The notes under the pieces: model-generated
What the model was told of the DNA's origin: nothing
The model's input: only the letters and a program-made list of their open reading frames with translations
Database searches by the model: none
Program-made: the position numbers and the translations under genes
Assembly (NCBI GenBank): GCA_011109175.1
Contig: RDEW01000018.1
Coordinates: 741,304-805,303, forward strand
Direction of reading: 5' to 3'
Source: Dicyema japonicum
Lineage: Eukaryota > Dicyemida > Rhombozoa > Dicyemidae
DNA: 64,000 nucleotides
Part shown: piece by piece, positions 22,321 to 33,463 of the stretch
How positions within the stretch are numbered: position 1 is the stretch's first letter
Layout of the letters: each line of letters begins with the position of its first letter

Positions 22321-22912
22321 ATGATTCCAAATGATTGAGAAAATAATATTATTGAAATTTTTAGGAAAACTGCCATTTTGGTCCTTCTGGACAGAAATAT
22401 TCCTTGACATTCAATACTATGAAAATAAAGCGATAATTAATGAATACGACGAAATGGTGTTATCGGAGACTTTTGAAAAGGAAAAAACCATTAAGACGAA
22501 ATGGTGAATTCTGAAAAAGAAGACAAAATAATTGTTGGAGGTAATTTTTTTCAAATTCCCAAATTGGCCACAAATAGTTCAGGAACAATTTTGTGTCAAT
22601 TGAAGGGACCTTACTGTATTAAACTCGTGACTATGAAGTTACTAATATACAAGATATTTAAATCTCAATGTTCTGTAAGAGTACAGTAGGTTGTATAGCA
22701 ACGTGGTTTAAAATACTCTAATATCCTTCCCGATGTTATACGATTTATATTTTACGGAGACAAGCATAAATGTTGTCATAGATGTGATGGAGTACCAACA
22801 TAGACTCTCGTAAAGCAAACCACCGACGCTAAGGTGCGAGTTTGTTTATCTTTCTGTAGACTAATTATCAATAATTAATATAACAAATTAAACAACATGA
22901 AAAGGGGAATAA

Positions 22913-25900
22913 TTACTGTTTATCCTCAGTAGACTGTGTCTGTTCAATATTCTGTTCAACATCCATAGATTCAATAACGTCAGTAACACCACTCTCATCT
23001 ACAATACAATCATACAACAACATGAAAGACTAAAGTTGACAATTCCAATAGAAGAGTCCACTCCCTTTACCATAAATATATTCCCACCATGGGATATCTA
23101 CAATACAACAACAAATCAACCTCCTTCACCATCACAAATTTATCAGCATTCACGTTTATATACTCACTCTATCAATTACTTTACTCACAATAACCTGTTG
23201 GGGCACTACTCTTGCAGGGTTGTACAGATCCTCTCCCTTTTCATCAATTCCTCCACTTTCTCTTCCACTGCTTGCACAAAGCCTACATTATTTAGGTCAA
23301 ATAACTTCGTTTTTCAGATCTTTGCTTGCTATCATGTCCAGTTGTAGACTACAATAATGATAAGTCTCACCGAATCTATTTTACGGCGTTTCAGACGTGA
23401 ATGTATTCCACCCTGGACATTCTTTGTTGAACGACTCTTTTGACGAGTCTTCTTTTCTATTACCAGGGGGATATACTGAAACTCTGAGGAGGGTTTTTCA
23501 CATGATAAAGTAATTTCAGGCAACTAAAATATAAAAATGTTGTACATTGAATTGTTCATTAACCAAAATAACAGCAGTGGGTGAGAATGCCATTGAAAAA
23601 GTGAGGGATAGGGGGAACCAATACCAAAATTGTTGAAACAGAAACATCCCGACAATTGCCTTAGTGTTTTCATGTCCGTCATCATTCTCAAGTTTAATAG
23701 TGACATTCCCACTTCCTGTGATATTACATAAGCATAAACCAGCATAAGCAATCCCCAACCCAATAAGTGCTCCAAACTTTGAGACTACACTTTCATGTTT
23801 ACTGTTTATAGAGGACGTGAGTGCCTTTGTGAATAATTGCTGGAATAATGAATATGAAAACAAATTCAGTATTGGCGCCAGTGCTTTGTATGAGGACAAA
23901 GGCAGTGGCAATGAAAGCCCCTTGTCTGACAAAAGATGAGTGATCATTCCATAGTGTCTTTAACGCACAAAAGGCATTTCTATCCCCAGAACCAGCAAAG
24001 GCAATGCCCAAAGCCATAGCTGAGCCATATCTGACATGTGGGTTGTAACTGTCCATTAGGGCACAAACCGTCTTGAGACACAAGGATGGATATCTAATAA
24101 ACATAATAAAACAACCTGTATAATACAAATCCAATGGCAATGGCAGCTGATCGTCTAACATCATCATTAGCATCAGTGACAGTGTAATGAAGTAATTTAC
24201 TCACAGCCCAATCATTACCAGTCCCACAGTACGACAATCCAATGCAATACATCCCACACCATCTCATTATTGGGTTCTGTTGTCTCACAAATTTTCGAAT
24301 ATCATCAATAGACAATGACTTGCTACCATACATTAATAATGGTAAGGCAATGGCAATCCCCCTCAATGTCTTTTCATACTCATTAGATTCAGAGATCTCC
24401 AAATATTACATTATAATACTGATTTTAATGTTTTCATTATATGATAATCACTTGTCCCAATATGTACCATCCCCAATGCTATGGCTGCTGCCTCTCCAAC
24501 AATATCATCATGGTGGATTGGATTAAGCAGTGAATCGGTCAGTCCTAACAGTACTAATAACTACAATACCATTATTTCTACTACCAAAGGCAGCCATTCC
24601 AATTCCCAAGGCAGCACCATGTCGTACAATCTACAATAACACAAACACTCACATTTGACTGGTCTTGAGTAAAGTGCTTACTTAAATATTCCACCACATC
24701 TCCACCTCTCCCAGTATTAATAATACCAAGAGCAAATAATCCCCCAGAAACTGCATAACGAGAATTATGCACTGTATCCTTTGGCAGGTAGTTATCAAGC
24801 ACTGTCATTGCATTCGATTCATTCCCCTACTATAAACTAAGGGTACCAACCTTGTGAATAACTCCAAGTGAGCCAGTAGCAATGAAACGTCCCCAATTGT
24901 TAAACTTTGACATAAAGTCTTTCATATGGCTACAATAACACAATTAATGTTTACCGAAAGAGGTAGTCACACGTGCAACCATAATTCATAAAACTATTGG
25001 CAACAACTATGGCTACATTGGAGACCTGTTCATTATATCGTCCCTTTGGTAACACAAACGACTGCACCTGTGTAAATTGTAATATGGTTTGCGACAAATC
25101 ACGACTGTTGGCGATTAGGAATTGTAAATATAATTTATTAGGGCAAGATCCATCCAATATTCCACACAAATCCTGAACTCTTTTTCTCACAACAGAATCC
25201 TCATCTGTGTTCCTGCAATATCAATGTAACAGTACTCTTTATTTTGTTGTATGAGTTGTATTATTTTATTACAAGACAACTGCATTCCGTCTTGAATGTC
25301 AAATGCCAGCTGATATGCCATATGATAGTCCTATTTTATACATTTAATAGTACATCTGATGAACATAAACTCAGTAAAACATTTACTATTTTCGCACAGT
25401 CGTTCAAATTTATTAAAATCTAAATTAATAAATAAAATAATGTAAAATAAAAACGATTAAATTAATATAAATTTACTTCATACTTTTAACAAAAAATAAT
25501 AATTTTTGGTGGTAAAATCGCTCATTTTTTCAATGATCTTGTAGGCCACTTCGTCAAAGAATTCATTTCCAGGCTCATAAAAGCACAACAATCGTCTATA
25601 AACAGATTCCAGTTGGGTAAACTACAATAACCACGACCAATTACATCTTCCCCATACATTGAGATCACTGTGGTGGCCATGTCAACGTCCATACACTCAC
25701 ATGCCACTCCCAATGCCTTAAGTAAGTCGTCACATCAACCTGATCAAATCTATCATCTTTAAGACAGCGTATGAATGTTCTAAAGACAATATCCTTAAGA
25801 TCGTATGATTGCAAGGACATTCTCTTTCTAAAGCCAAACTCTGAATCGTCGGTAGATTTGTCCTCTTTCAAAAACAAAAGATTGTAAATCTCAATGCACT

Positions 25901-26330
25901 GTCCTGACACTGTGTCCGAATAAAGGGACTTTTCGTTCACATCAAAGAGTTCCTTAGCTAGGTAGGCGTAATAGACAGAGTCCTCTATTGATTGTAGATG
26001 ATAGTATATCTTGTGTAAGAAATAAAATAACCTTTGAGCAGACAAGGGCAGAGAGTTTGTTGTGTGGGAAATCTGTAGAGTCGGCCAGTCTTTCACTGAA
26101 ATATTTATAAGTCAAACAGTTCTGGAAGTGCCCCTGTCATTTCAAACCAATTAGTCTCTGTTAGGAAGTTTAGTTTTTCAATGGCGACCATCTGTTTGTA
26201 TTAGTAAGTGACTAACCTTAATTTCGTTGTCATCTTCTTGTAGTAATGACAGGATAACTTCTATTAATGTAACATTTAGTTATATTGTTGTTATTATAAG
26301 TCCTAACCTGTTGATGAAAGGCATATCACA
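22913..26330 (-). CDS. PSMD1: 26S proteasome non-ATPase subunit Rpn2/PSMD1
   Basis: Scaffold of the 19S regulatory particle base, which docks ubiquitin receptors and Rpn1/Rpn10 neighbours. The minus strand reads from SLLQEDDNEIK through NKLSALVCSK, YYHLQSIEDSVYYAYLAKEL and LQFLIANSRDLSQ. PC repeats follow (NSRYAVSGGLFALGIINTGR, GMYCIGLSYCGTGNDWAVSK, NDDVRRSAAIAIGFVLYR, SYNPHVRYGSAMALGIAFAG, FVRQGAFIATAFVLIQ). Then come the Rpn2-specific C-terminal pieces FLFQQFWYWFPLSLTFSMAF, NPARVVPQQVI and an acidic tail ending QTQSTEDKQ. Introns of 22, 22 and 25 nt were resolved in the first exons (for example GTTATTTTATTTCTTACACA with AG two bases on). The initiator ATG was not found; the N-terminal exon near 26,265-26,330 is unresolved. 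The stop is TAA at 22,913-22,915. A highly confident family call. Confidence 0.95.
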
Positions 26331-26407
26331 TAACACTTTGACACCTTTTAATAATTTAAAATATATTTTACTATTAATTTTAATTGTTTTTCATTATTAA
26401 TAATTTT

Positions 26408-26572
26408 CTATTCACCACTGGGATCCACTTTCACCTTCACCTCTTTTAGGTACGCCACCCTAACTTTACCTTTCCGTTGTTTAATGCTCGAAACGAGTCC
26501 ACTGAAGTTGAAATTGAAAACGGGGTAGAGTAAGCAGACTGAGAGTACGATAAAAACAAGGACATTATTAGA
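26408..26572 (-). CDS. Possible small membrane protein, C-terminal part
   Basis: An open stretch with no ATG, preceded in frame by TGA. It encodes a hydrophobic segment (NVLVFIVLSVCLLYPVF) followed by a basic tail (SSIKQRKGKVRVAYLKEV). It could be the last exon of a small single-pass membrane protein or chance. I do not recognise a family. Confidence 0.2.
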   Translation of the reverse strand, partial: SNNVLVFIVLSVCLLYPVFNFNFSGLVSSIKQRKGKVRVAYLKEVKVKVDPSGE

Positions 26573-26817
26573 TGGGTGTCATCCGCTCAAACAAAAAAAT
26601 AACCGAGAATGCTTTTAACTAAATTCTGAGATCAGGTAGCATCATGCTCAATGTTGTTGCTTGCATCGTTTAGATGTGAATTCGATTAATACACTGCCAA
26701 ATACTTGGTCGACGGATTCCTATCTCCCTTATTCAATTCCTAAGAGGCGTCATATGATCCACCTTACACCCAGTATTATATAAATTAAAGTGATATTTTT
26801 AAGTATAAATAAGTAAT

Positions 26818-27497
26818 CTAGTTATCTTTGACTTCAAACTCATCCCCATGTCCGGGTACAATAATATCCGCCATGTTTAATATTTTTTGTCTGTTTGATT
26901 TTTGTTGGTCAACATTAAAACTATTACTCTTCCATAATGCCTCATTTTCTCTGTCCTCTCTACATTCAAATATATCTCCTAACATAATAGAGAGAGAAAA
27001 CCACTAAACACAACAGTCCCCTTAACAGTGTCCCTCAATACAACAGAAATATCATTAGAGACGTGTCCAGGAGTGGAAATGACTCTGACATATTTGCCAA
27101 TGTTATATTCCTATCATAATTAATATTATAACATTTTTTAATGTTGTATCATATATATTATTACTACAGACATCACTTGACACAATTATCGTTGAATTTA
27201 CGAACAGTCCCAAGTTGCCCACGTGGTCCAGATGACCATGAGTGCAAATACAATAGTCAATATCAGAAGGTTTTAGATTGTGCTTTTCAAGTTCTTAATA
27301 GTAGCTATTACATACCACTGAGAATGTGATCGCAGTCCCAGGGAGAACCAGTGTCCACTATAAATGTGTAGTCTGCCTGAATCAATGAAACTGTAGCTTT
27401 ACATTTATATAAGTTTTCTTTATTTTATAAAATAAATACCCTTTATTAATTTGAGAGGCGTACCAATCTGTAACAGTGAATATTTTACGACGCACAT
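26818..27497 (-). CDS. MBLAC1: Metallo-beta-lactamase domain protein MBLAC1-like
   Basis: Single-domain metallo-beta-lactamase protein. Human MBLAC1 is reported to be an RNA endonuclease acting on replication-dependent histone pre-mRNA. Start MCVVKYSLLQIGTPLK; then TFIVDTGSPWDCDHILS; metal-binding CTHGHLDHVGNLGLF (HxHxDH); VRVISTPGHVSNDISVVLRD (second His); GDIFECRED (bridging Asp); and the C-terminal NMADIIVPGHGDEF (final His). DTGSPW and VPGHG are typical of MBLAC1. Four introns of 22, 22, 22 and 23 nt splice to an uninterrupted 196-residue protein, shorter than the roughly 266 residues of the human protein. The reading frame closes exactly, supporting an intact gene. Confidence 0.93.
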
Positions 27498-28560
27498 TAA
27501 ATAAATGAAATGAAAAAACACACCTTAATAATATTAATTTAATTATTTATTTTTTATGTAAATTAAAATAATCTCAACAAGGAAAAAGCCCTAATGTGGA
27601 AGAAGAGGTATCCTGGAAAAAGTCCTCTCGATGGTCGTAGACAAATGGTTCTTTTTCGATAAATTTTAAGATTGTATATGCCGCCTCCAAAAATGTTGAA
27701 CCACATACGCACTTTTTACACATTTTACAAGATCGCCTTTTAAGAAAATGTTCCGGAACGCTGTCTGAAGGCCGGGAAAAAGTGCGAAGATTGTTGAGGG
27801 AAGCTGGGATCATCTATAATAATTTTGTATTTTATTTTGAGGTTATCACTAAACAAGTTTTGTTTAGATTGACTAAACCGATATTCAGTGACAGAAATAT
27901 ATGAATACACTTATAGAGTTTTATTACCAAAAAAATATTATCAATATCGTGTCATCCATTGTCAGAATAACTCGTTGATTATTGATAAATGAAGATATGC
28001 TAAGGGAATTTGGGAGAGATCTCTATAATTCTTTATTGTTGATATGGAGGGGGTATGGTATGTTCAAGTATTGAAAGTATTATTTACTTGCTTTCAACAT
28101 CTTCACAACCATTGTGTAAAATTCAGAGGATACTTTACAAACTTAATATTTTTTGACAAGAGGAGTAAAATTTATTGAAATCGGAATAAACTCAAATCTA
28201 ACCAGAAGGGAAAGTTGGTTGAAGCTGTTAATTTTTATTGCAAATATTTTATTAAAGTAAAAAAATAATATTTTTGATTAAAATGCTTATAAACATTCCA
28301 TCACAATGATTTATCGGCTATATTGTAAAATATTGGCAGAAGAATTCTAAAAATGCGGAAGACGTACCTGACAGATTCAATAATTGTATTTCAGTAACGA
28401 TTTACTGGAATCAAGAAATATCTGTAAACTAAATTTTCTGTCAACCAAGTTTTTCTATTACAAAAAATTTAAAAACGATTCCAAGGATTAAGGGTATCTA
28501 AATGTACTTCACATTTTAGTAAAGATAAATTTTATAATCTAATTATCTAAAAACCACTGG
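27498..28560. other. Mostly intergenic; one unrecognised ORF
   Basis: AT-rich. A minus-strand open frame at 27,574-27,813 has clustered cysteines (CKMCKKCVCG), but the plus strand of the same place reads RKCSGTLSEGREKVRRLLRE, like 14.17 kb, so plus may be the meaningful strand of an old repeat. Nothing is recognised from 27,820 to 28,560. Confidence 0.35.
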
Positions 28561-28568
28561 TTTGGGAT

Positions 28569-28880
28569 GTGACATGTACAGACACGTTCGCCCAGAAAAA
28601 TCTTCACGAGAGTGCTACAAGGGCCTGTTCAGCATCCGTAAAGGCGGAGAAGGCCAAACTCGTTAAATACGCCGACCTTCCCGATGATGTCAAATTTGTT
28701 CCCCTTGCTATGGAGACTTCCGGATCCTACTCCCCCTCTACACTCGAGTTTTTCGGACGTCTTGGAAACCGGATCACCTCATGCACTGGAGATCTCCGCG
28801 AACGCCGCTGGCTATTTGAGCGAATTTCGCTCGCAATTTTGAGAGGGAACAGCCACGCGGTGAGAGCGGCAACTACCTGA
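28569..28880 (+). mobile_element. LINE-E ORF C-terminal fragment
   Basis: Contains YADLPDDVKFVPLAMETSGS, then LGNRITSCTGDLRERRWLFE and RISLAILRGN. This F-V-P-x-A-x-E-T-x-G..RIS.A.QRGN block ends the ORF of a LINE group common in marine invertebrates. GC content is higher than the surroundings, suggesting a younger insertion. Stop after about 100 codons. Confidence 0.7.
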
Positions 28881-29385
28881 CTTCTATTGTTTAAATTATC
28901 TAAAATGCAAATTTGAAACATGAAAAAGTTTGAACATATTGTTTTTTATTATAATAAAGATTTTGATGTAATTTTATATTAAAATTTTTTCTTGTAAATA
29001 AATTTTTAAAATTGTCTAATTGTCTTTTCATAGCTGCTGTAGATCGGTTCTCAAATGATCAGTGAAGGTGAGTCCTTGGTCGAACGTGACTCAGAGGATT
29101 ATTGGTGTGGTGGTGACTGGGATAGTGACATCAATGAGAGAATGTATTATCTTTTGCATGGTGATATTGAGAAAGTCACCAAGTTTTCCAAGACATGCAA
29201 CTAGGATGTTCAACAATGCTTGTACTAATTACTGTCGGCTTGATAATCTATTTAAACGTTTATAAAGGTTAAACAATGTGAGATCAAATGGAGGAACCTA
29301 ATTGAAATAAATCTAGTTTTCGAGTGTTGCAGATAACTAGTCCACACCTTACACGTTAATGTTAGGGTAAATCCGTTTTCAAATA

Positions 29386-30972
29386 TACTCGACCCTCGCA
29401 AATTGGCCAATTTTTAAATTGACCACATTATGATAAATTTTCTTATAGAAATCCTATTCTCCTTATTAATTGGGCAATTTTTAAATTGACCACAATTTTT
29501 ACAATTTTTAAATTTTAAAAAATAAAACTTTAATTAGCAGATGTCTTCCAATTCCTCTCGTGGACGCTATACTCGGCTTACTTTTAATGAAAAAACTCAA
29601 TTGTTAATTATAAAGAAGAAGATGATATTTCGTGCCAGCGATTAGCTGATAGATTCTCAAGCATGTTCCGATAGACAATATCTAGAAAAACAATAAATAA
29701 TCTTTTACTGAAGAAGGACACTATTTTGAAGATTCAAAGAATTATCAACCGAATGAGTTACAATTCAGTGATTTCAAAAATTCTAATGGATTTTTGGATA
29801 AATTCAAAAAGAGACACGGATTCAGAATGCGCAATTTACACGGGGAAATGCAAACTGATGAATCTGTCGACGTTGATTCCTTTTTGAAGAATTAAAAGAA
29901 ATTTCAAAAGCATATAAACCCGACCAAATCTATCATCTGGATGAAACTGGGTTTTACTATAAGCTCATTCCATCGAAAAGCATCTGCAGAAACCGATTTC
30001 AAGGTTACAAAAATTTTAAAGACCGTGTCTCAATTATGCTATGTTCAGCATGAGCGGAACGCAAAAGTTGAAACCAGTGATGATTTCAAGACCAAAAATG
30101 CCTCGATGTTTTCGAAATTATGACCGTCTCCTACTATAGTTCACAATGACTTGGATGACCATATTTATGGATCGGTTTATTAATTTTGATATCCAGCTCA
30201 AAAATAAAAAACGAATTTTACTATTGATTGACATTGTATCCCGCATAATTTGGGATTTATAAAAATATTGTTTCTCGTAAAAAATAGTACGGGGTTGCTT
30301 CAACCCATGGATATTGACATCATAAAATCTTTCAAGAGTAATTTTACCAGACGCAATTTAATCTATTTGACGGAATTATTGGAAACTCAAAATATTTCGG
30401 TCTATAATTCTTACAAGAAATTGAATTTAAGGGATACGGTCTTTTTTACCAAAAATAGCTAGGGAAGACGTATCCGAAGAGGCGATCAGGAATTGTTTCA
30501 AAGTTTTAATAACTCCAATAACGAAATTCTTGAAATTGATATTAATGATACAATAATCAGAAGAACAGACATTTTCGATCCTCTCAAATTTGACGATTTT
30601 TTAAATATTGAATACACGGAAAATAAAACATTTATTGAAAATCAAAATTCTTTAGAAGATTTAGAAAATTGTGAACAAAAATCTGAAAAAACAAGGCATA
30701 CAGACAAAATGGATATTGCAGTTAGATTAACTGCAATAGAGAGGGAAATGAAGTTTCTCTAATTTCTTCAATGAAAAGTACAAAGCAAGTATTATTGAAG
30801 GAAATAAAAAACATTTAGGAATTACATTTTATTTAATAAAACTTAAATACATTTTTTTGTTCATTAAAGGCAAGTATTTTCTCATTGTTCTTCAAAATTA
30901 TTGATTTTATTTTTTCAAATTGGCTACAAAATTCTAAGGAACCAAAAATGGCCAATTTACGAGGGTCGAGTA
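29386..30972 (+). mobile_element. pogo-like transposon with TA-bordered inverted termini
   Basis: Left TACTCGACCCTCGCAAATTG and right (inverse TACTCGACCCTCGTAAATTG) are nearly perfect inverted repeats with TA at both borders, so the element is delimited at about 1.59 kb. GGCCAATTT blocks recur just inside each end. The transposase in between is frameshifted. Confidence 0.9.
29540..30762 (+). pseudogene. pogo transposase, frameshifted
   Basis: Begins MSSNSSRGRYTRLTFNEKTQ (CENP-B-type N-terminal helix-turn-helix), shifts frame near 29,620, and carries IYHLDETGFYYKLIPSKSIC near 29,930 (first catalytic motif). The second motif region is ILLLID (about 30,216), damaged just after by a frameshift. 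It continues as FLVKNSTGLLQPMDIDIIKS and FKSNFTRRNLIYL. The C terminus is acidic and open to 30,762. The DET and one further Asp are kept, but several lesions make it a pseudogene. Confidence 0.85.
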
Positions 30973-31794
30973 TATTGTGTTAAAAGTTTTCAAGGTTCAA
31001 AGTTAAATTCTTTTGCAATATCTAGTGATACGAGGATTCAAATGTGGTTTAGTTAAAGCCATTAGCAATCAATTGGGATAAGGTGGTTATTTTTTTGGAC
31101 GTAGAGAGAGTACAAAATTCATAATGGAATGAAGACTTTGGAATAAAGTATTGAATGTATTCACGAATTAGTCTTTGGAGAATCCTCGATAGAGAACATA
31201 GGATAGATATTTAAAGGATGGATTGTCAGGTTGGTTTGATTTTTGTACATTCATTCATAAAACCTCTGGAATAGTGTTCGAGCTGATTGAGATTTTATAA
31301 TGTTTGGTTATTAGTATTGTTGTATGAAAGTCCACGTGATTCATTTCTATGCTACTTACTAAACCCGGGGATCTAGGAGAAACAGAAGGCGGGCCTGGAC
31401 ACAAGAAAAGGTGATTGTGGTCATCAACTAGCGACTTTTCCTGCCCGATTTTGTATAGGTATGCTTGAGACCCAGGTGGTGGACGTAGCGGAGGTGTGCC
31501 AAGTTTACCCGAATTTTAAGAAGAAAGAGTATTCACTAACATCGATTCCCGGTGGAGAAAACTTGTTAATCGAAGGCTTACTTTAAAGAATTAACCAATT
31601 TGACGAATATAGAAACTTTACTAAACTTTTATTAACATAATTGTGAACATTTCTTAATAAAATATTAATTAATAATTTTAATACATTAAATATTACAATA
31701 AATATTATTTTGCAATAAATAAAATAATAAATGAAAGAATGTTCTAGTGAAGAATCATCAGACACAAATAGTAATAACAATTAATAATATAGAT
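30973..31794. other. Intergenic, no gene seen
   Basis: Spacer between the pogo element and the GON4L-like gene. No recognisable ORF or RNA. The last 200 bases are very AT-rich and may hold the promoter of the downstream gene. Confidence 0.4.
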
Positions 31795-33000
31795 ATGGAA
31801 AGCTTTACTAAATTCTTATTTGGTAATGATAACTCTGATTTACTGGGTGATGAGGTATTTTATTATTTATTGCTGTTGGAAGAACCTATCGCTAAGAGAA
31901 CTAGATCCAAATACACTATCAGAGAGTCCATAGATGATCTCATAGACTCATTCGAAAACCCAGAACGGGAAATCCCTGAATTCAGAGTTTGGCATGACTT
32001 CCTTTCCTCAATCAACGACAATGCCAGTTTACTCTCTATCACTACTCAGCCACCATTTATGACTCACAAAACGACCCTTTTACTTTCAAAGGAGAGGATT
32101 TGTCCGCAGGAGATAAATTATACAAATTCCCCAGAGTTTCCCGTTAACTTATTCATTCTATTTTATAGCCAATGAGTTGTCCCGTCTCAACCAAACTGAA
32201 GAAGACGTCGTACAAGATATTCCGGCATCCGCACAACCAATTCTTTGTTCTGGACTTACCACAGAACAGGTGAAACTGTTGGGAATACAAATGAGTATAT
32301 TTATACTATCACGGCAGCCCAATTTGTGCAGTTGTGTCTCCAAATGTGCATGATTTCTGCAAACACACCAAACTCTAATTTTTTAGAAATAACCGAAAAG
32401 TGCCGCCAATTTATTGTTTTTTGTTGGTTAACCACTCAGGAAGAACTGGCAGAGTTCTGTAAGCCAGACTCACTCCTTGTTGTCCCCAATATGAATGAGG
32501 GATTGAGTATGATGGAGGAAACTAAAAAATACAAATTATGTCCTTCAAAATATGACGAATTGTTGGCGCATGAAATCGTAAAATTATGTAAAAACAAAAA
32601 AAGATTTTTCAAAAGTATTTAAATTTACTGATATTAATAAAACAATTTATAAAATAACTATAATTATTAACAGGCAGAAAGAATCGTTTAATGTTCAACC
32701 ATATGGACTTGTTGGCCTCAAAGAGGAACCTGTTCCCCTTCTATGAGCTGTTTTTCACCAACTACCCGGAAAAGAATAGGATTACTGCCCGTCGTAAAAT
32801 TCATTATTATGAAATAAAGTAATGGTATATCTAATATTAGTCTGCTGGCTATTGGTTTAAAGTACCACCAACAGGACTATGGGTGGAAGTATATTGAAAT
32901 AAATAAGAATTATTTGACATATTTTACCCCCTCACACATAAGAAAGTCCCTCCACAGACTGAGTAAGGCTCGGTCGTATAGTATTGAATATAATTCCTGA
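31795..33000 (+). CDS. GON-4-like nuclear protein (GON4L/YY1AP1 core)
   Basis: Relative of the conserved core of GON4L/YY1AP1, nuclear factors linked to cell-cycle and transcriptional repression (in Caenorhabditis gon-4 affects gonadogenesis). Spliced reading shows an acidic N terminus (MESFTKFLFGNDNSDLLGDE), LYKFPRVSPNELSRL, then LTTEQVKLLGIQMTQFVQLC, matching the family's L-x-x-Q-x-x-Q-M-x-Q-H-V-Q-L-L helix. Near the end are NLLAIGLKYHQQDYGW and FTPSHIRKSLHRLSKARS, matching its DNLLALGL..K.A.QL.VRIKNL block. Introns of 23, 26, 23, 59 and 22 nt give a closed 350-residue frame. Human GON4L exceeds 2,000 residues; this protein lacks the repeats and the Myb/SANT tail. Assignment rests on two motif blocks in the right order. 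Confidence 0.72.
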
Positions 33001-33079
33001 AAGTACTGTGTGATGTTAAGTGTAGTATTTGAAGAAGTACAATGTATTGCCTAATTTTACTAAAAGTTGTGATTTGCAG

Positions 33080-33416
33080 TCGATTGAGTATAATTATTGT
33101 AATTTGTGGAATTTATCATTGGAAGAAGTACCAAATTGGATGGAAGTAATAGTATTGGTTAATGTAGACTTATTTGTCGATTGTGTTGTTTATAACAGAT
33201 AATAGGATAATGACAGTGTATCCTCTGTATTTTGTAGAATATGAGATGGAATGTACATTAAAGGATAGTGATTTGTGTATATTAAGGAATAGTGTATGTG
33301 TTGGTGTAATATTTAGAGGACATTATTTAATTGTGATGATATTATTTCTGCTGTTCAACTTAATATTAAAAATGACACATCATCACGATATCATCGTTGT
33401 ATTTAATTGTCCTTAG
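33080..33416 (+). CDS. Unrecognised two-exon ORF
   Basis: Downstream of the GON4L-like gene. The stretch 33,080-33,142 and the frame 33,165-33,416 join across a plausible 22-nt intron (GTAATAGTATTGGTTAATGT then AG) to read NLWNLSLEEVPNWMETYLSI, then ITDNRIMTVYPLYF and a hydrophobic VMILFLLFNLILKM. It ends with TAG. The first exon is not found, as candidate ATGs upstream are out of frame. Hydrophobic and leucine-rich, with no family recognised. Possibly spurious. Confidence 0.25.
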
Positions 33417-33463
33417 TGTTCCTTTAACCTTACATTTTATAATCACTGAGAGATATAACAACA

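Larger units (their letters stand above)
21502..22618 (+). mobile_element. pogo-like transposon with inverted termini
   Basis: The left end TACAGTGAAGTCCCTCTAAT and the right end (inverse TACAGTAAGGTCCCTTCAAT) are inverted repeats with TA at each border. About 1.1 kb long. The interior holds the second half of a DDE transposase (22,050-22,320), and the repeat 21739-21872 sits near its left end. Confidence 0.8.
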
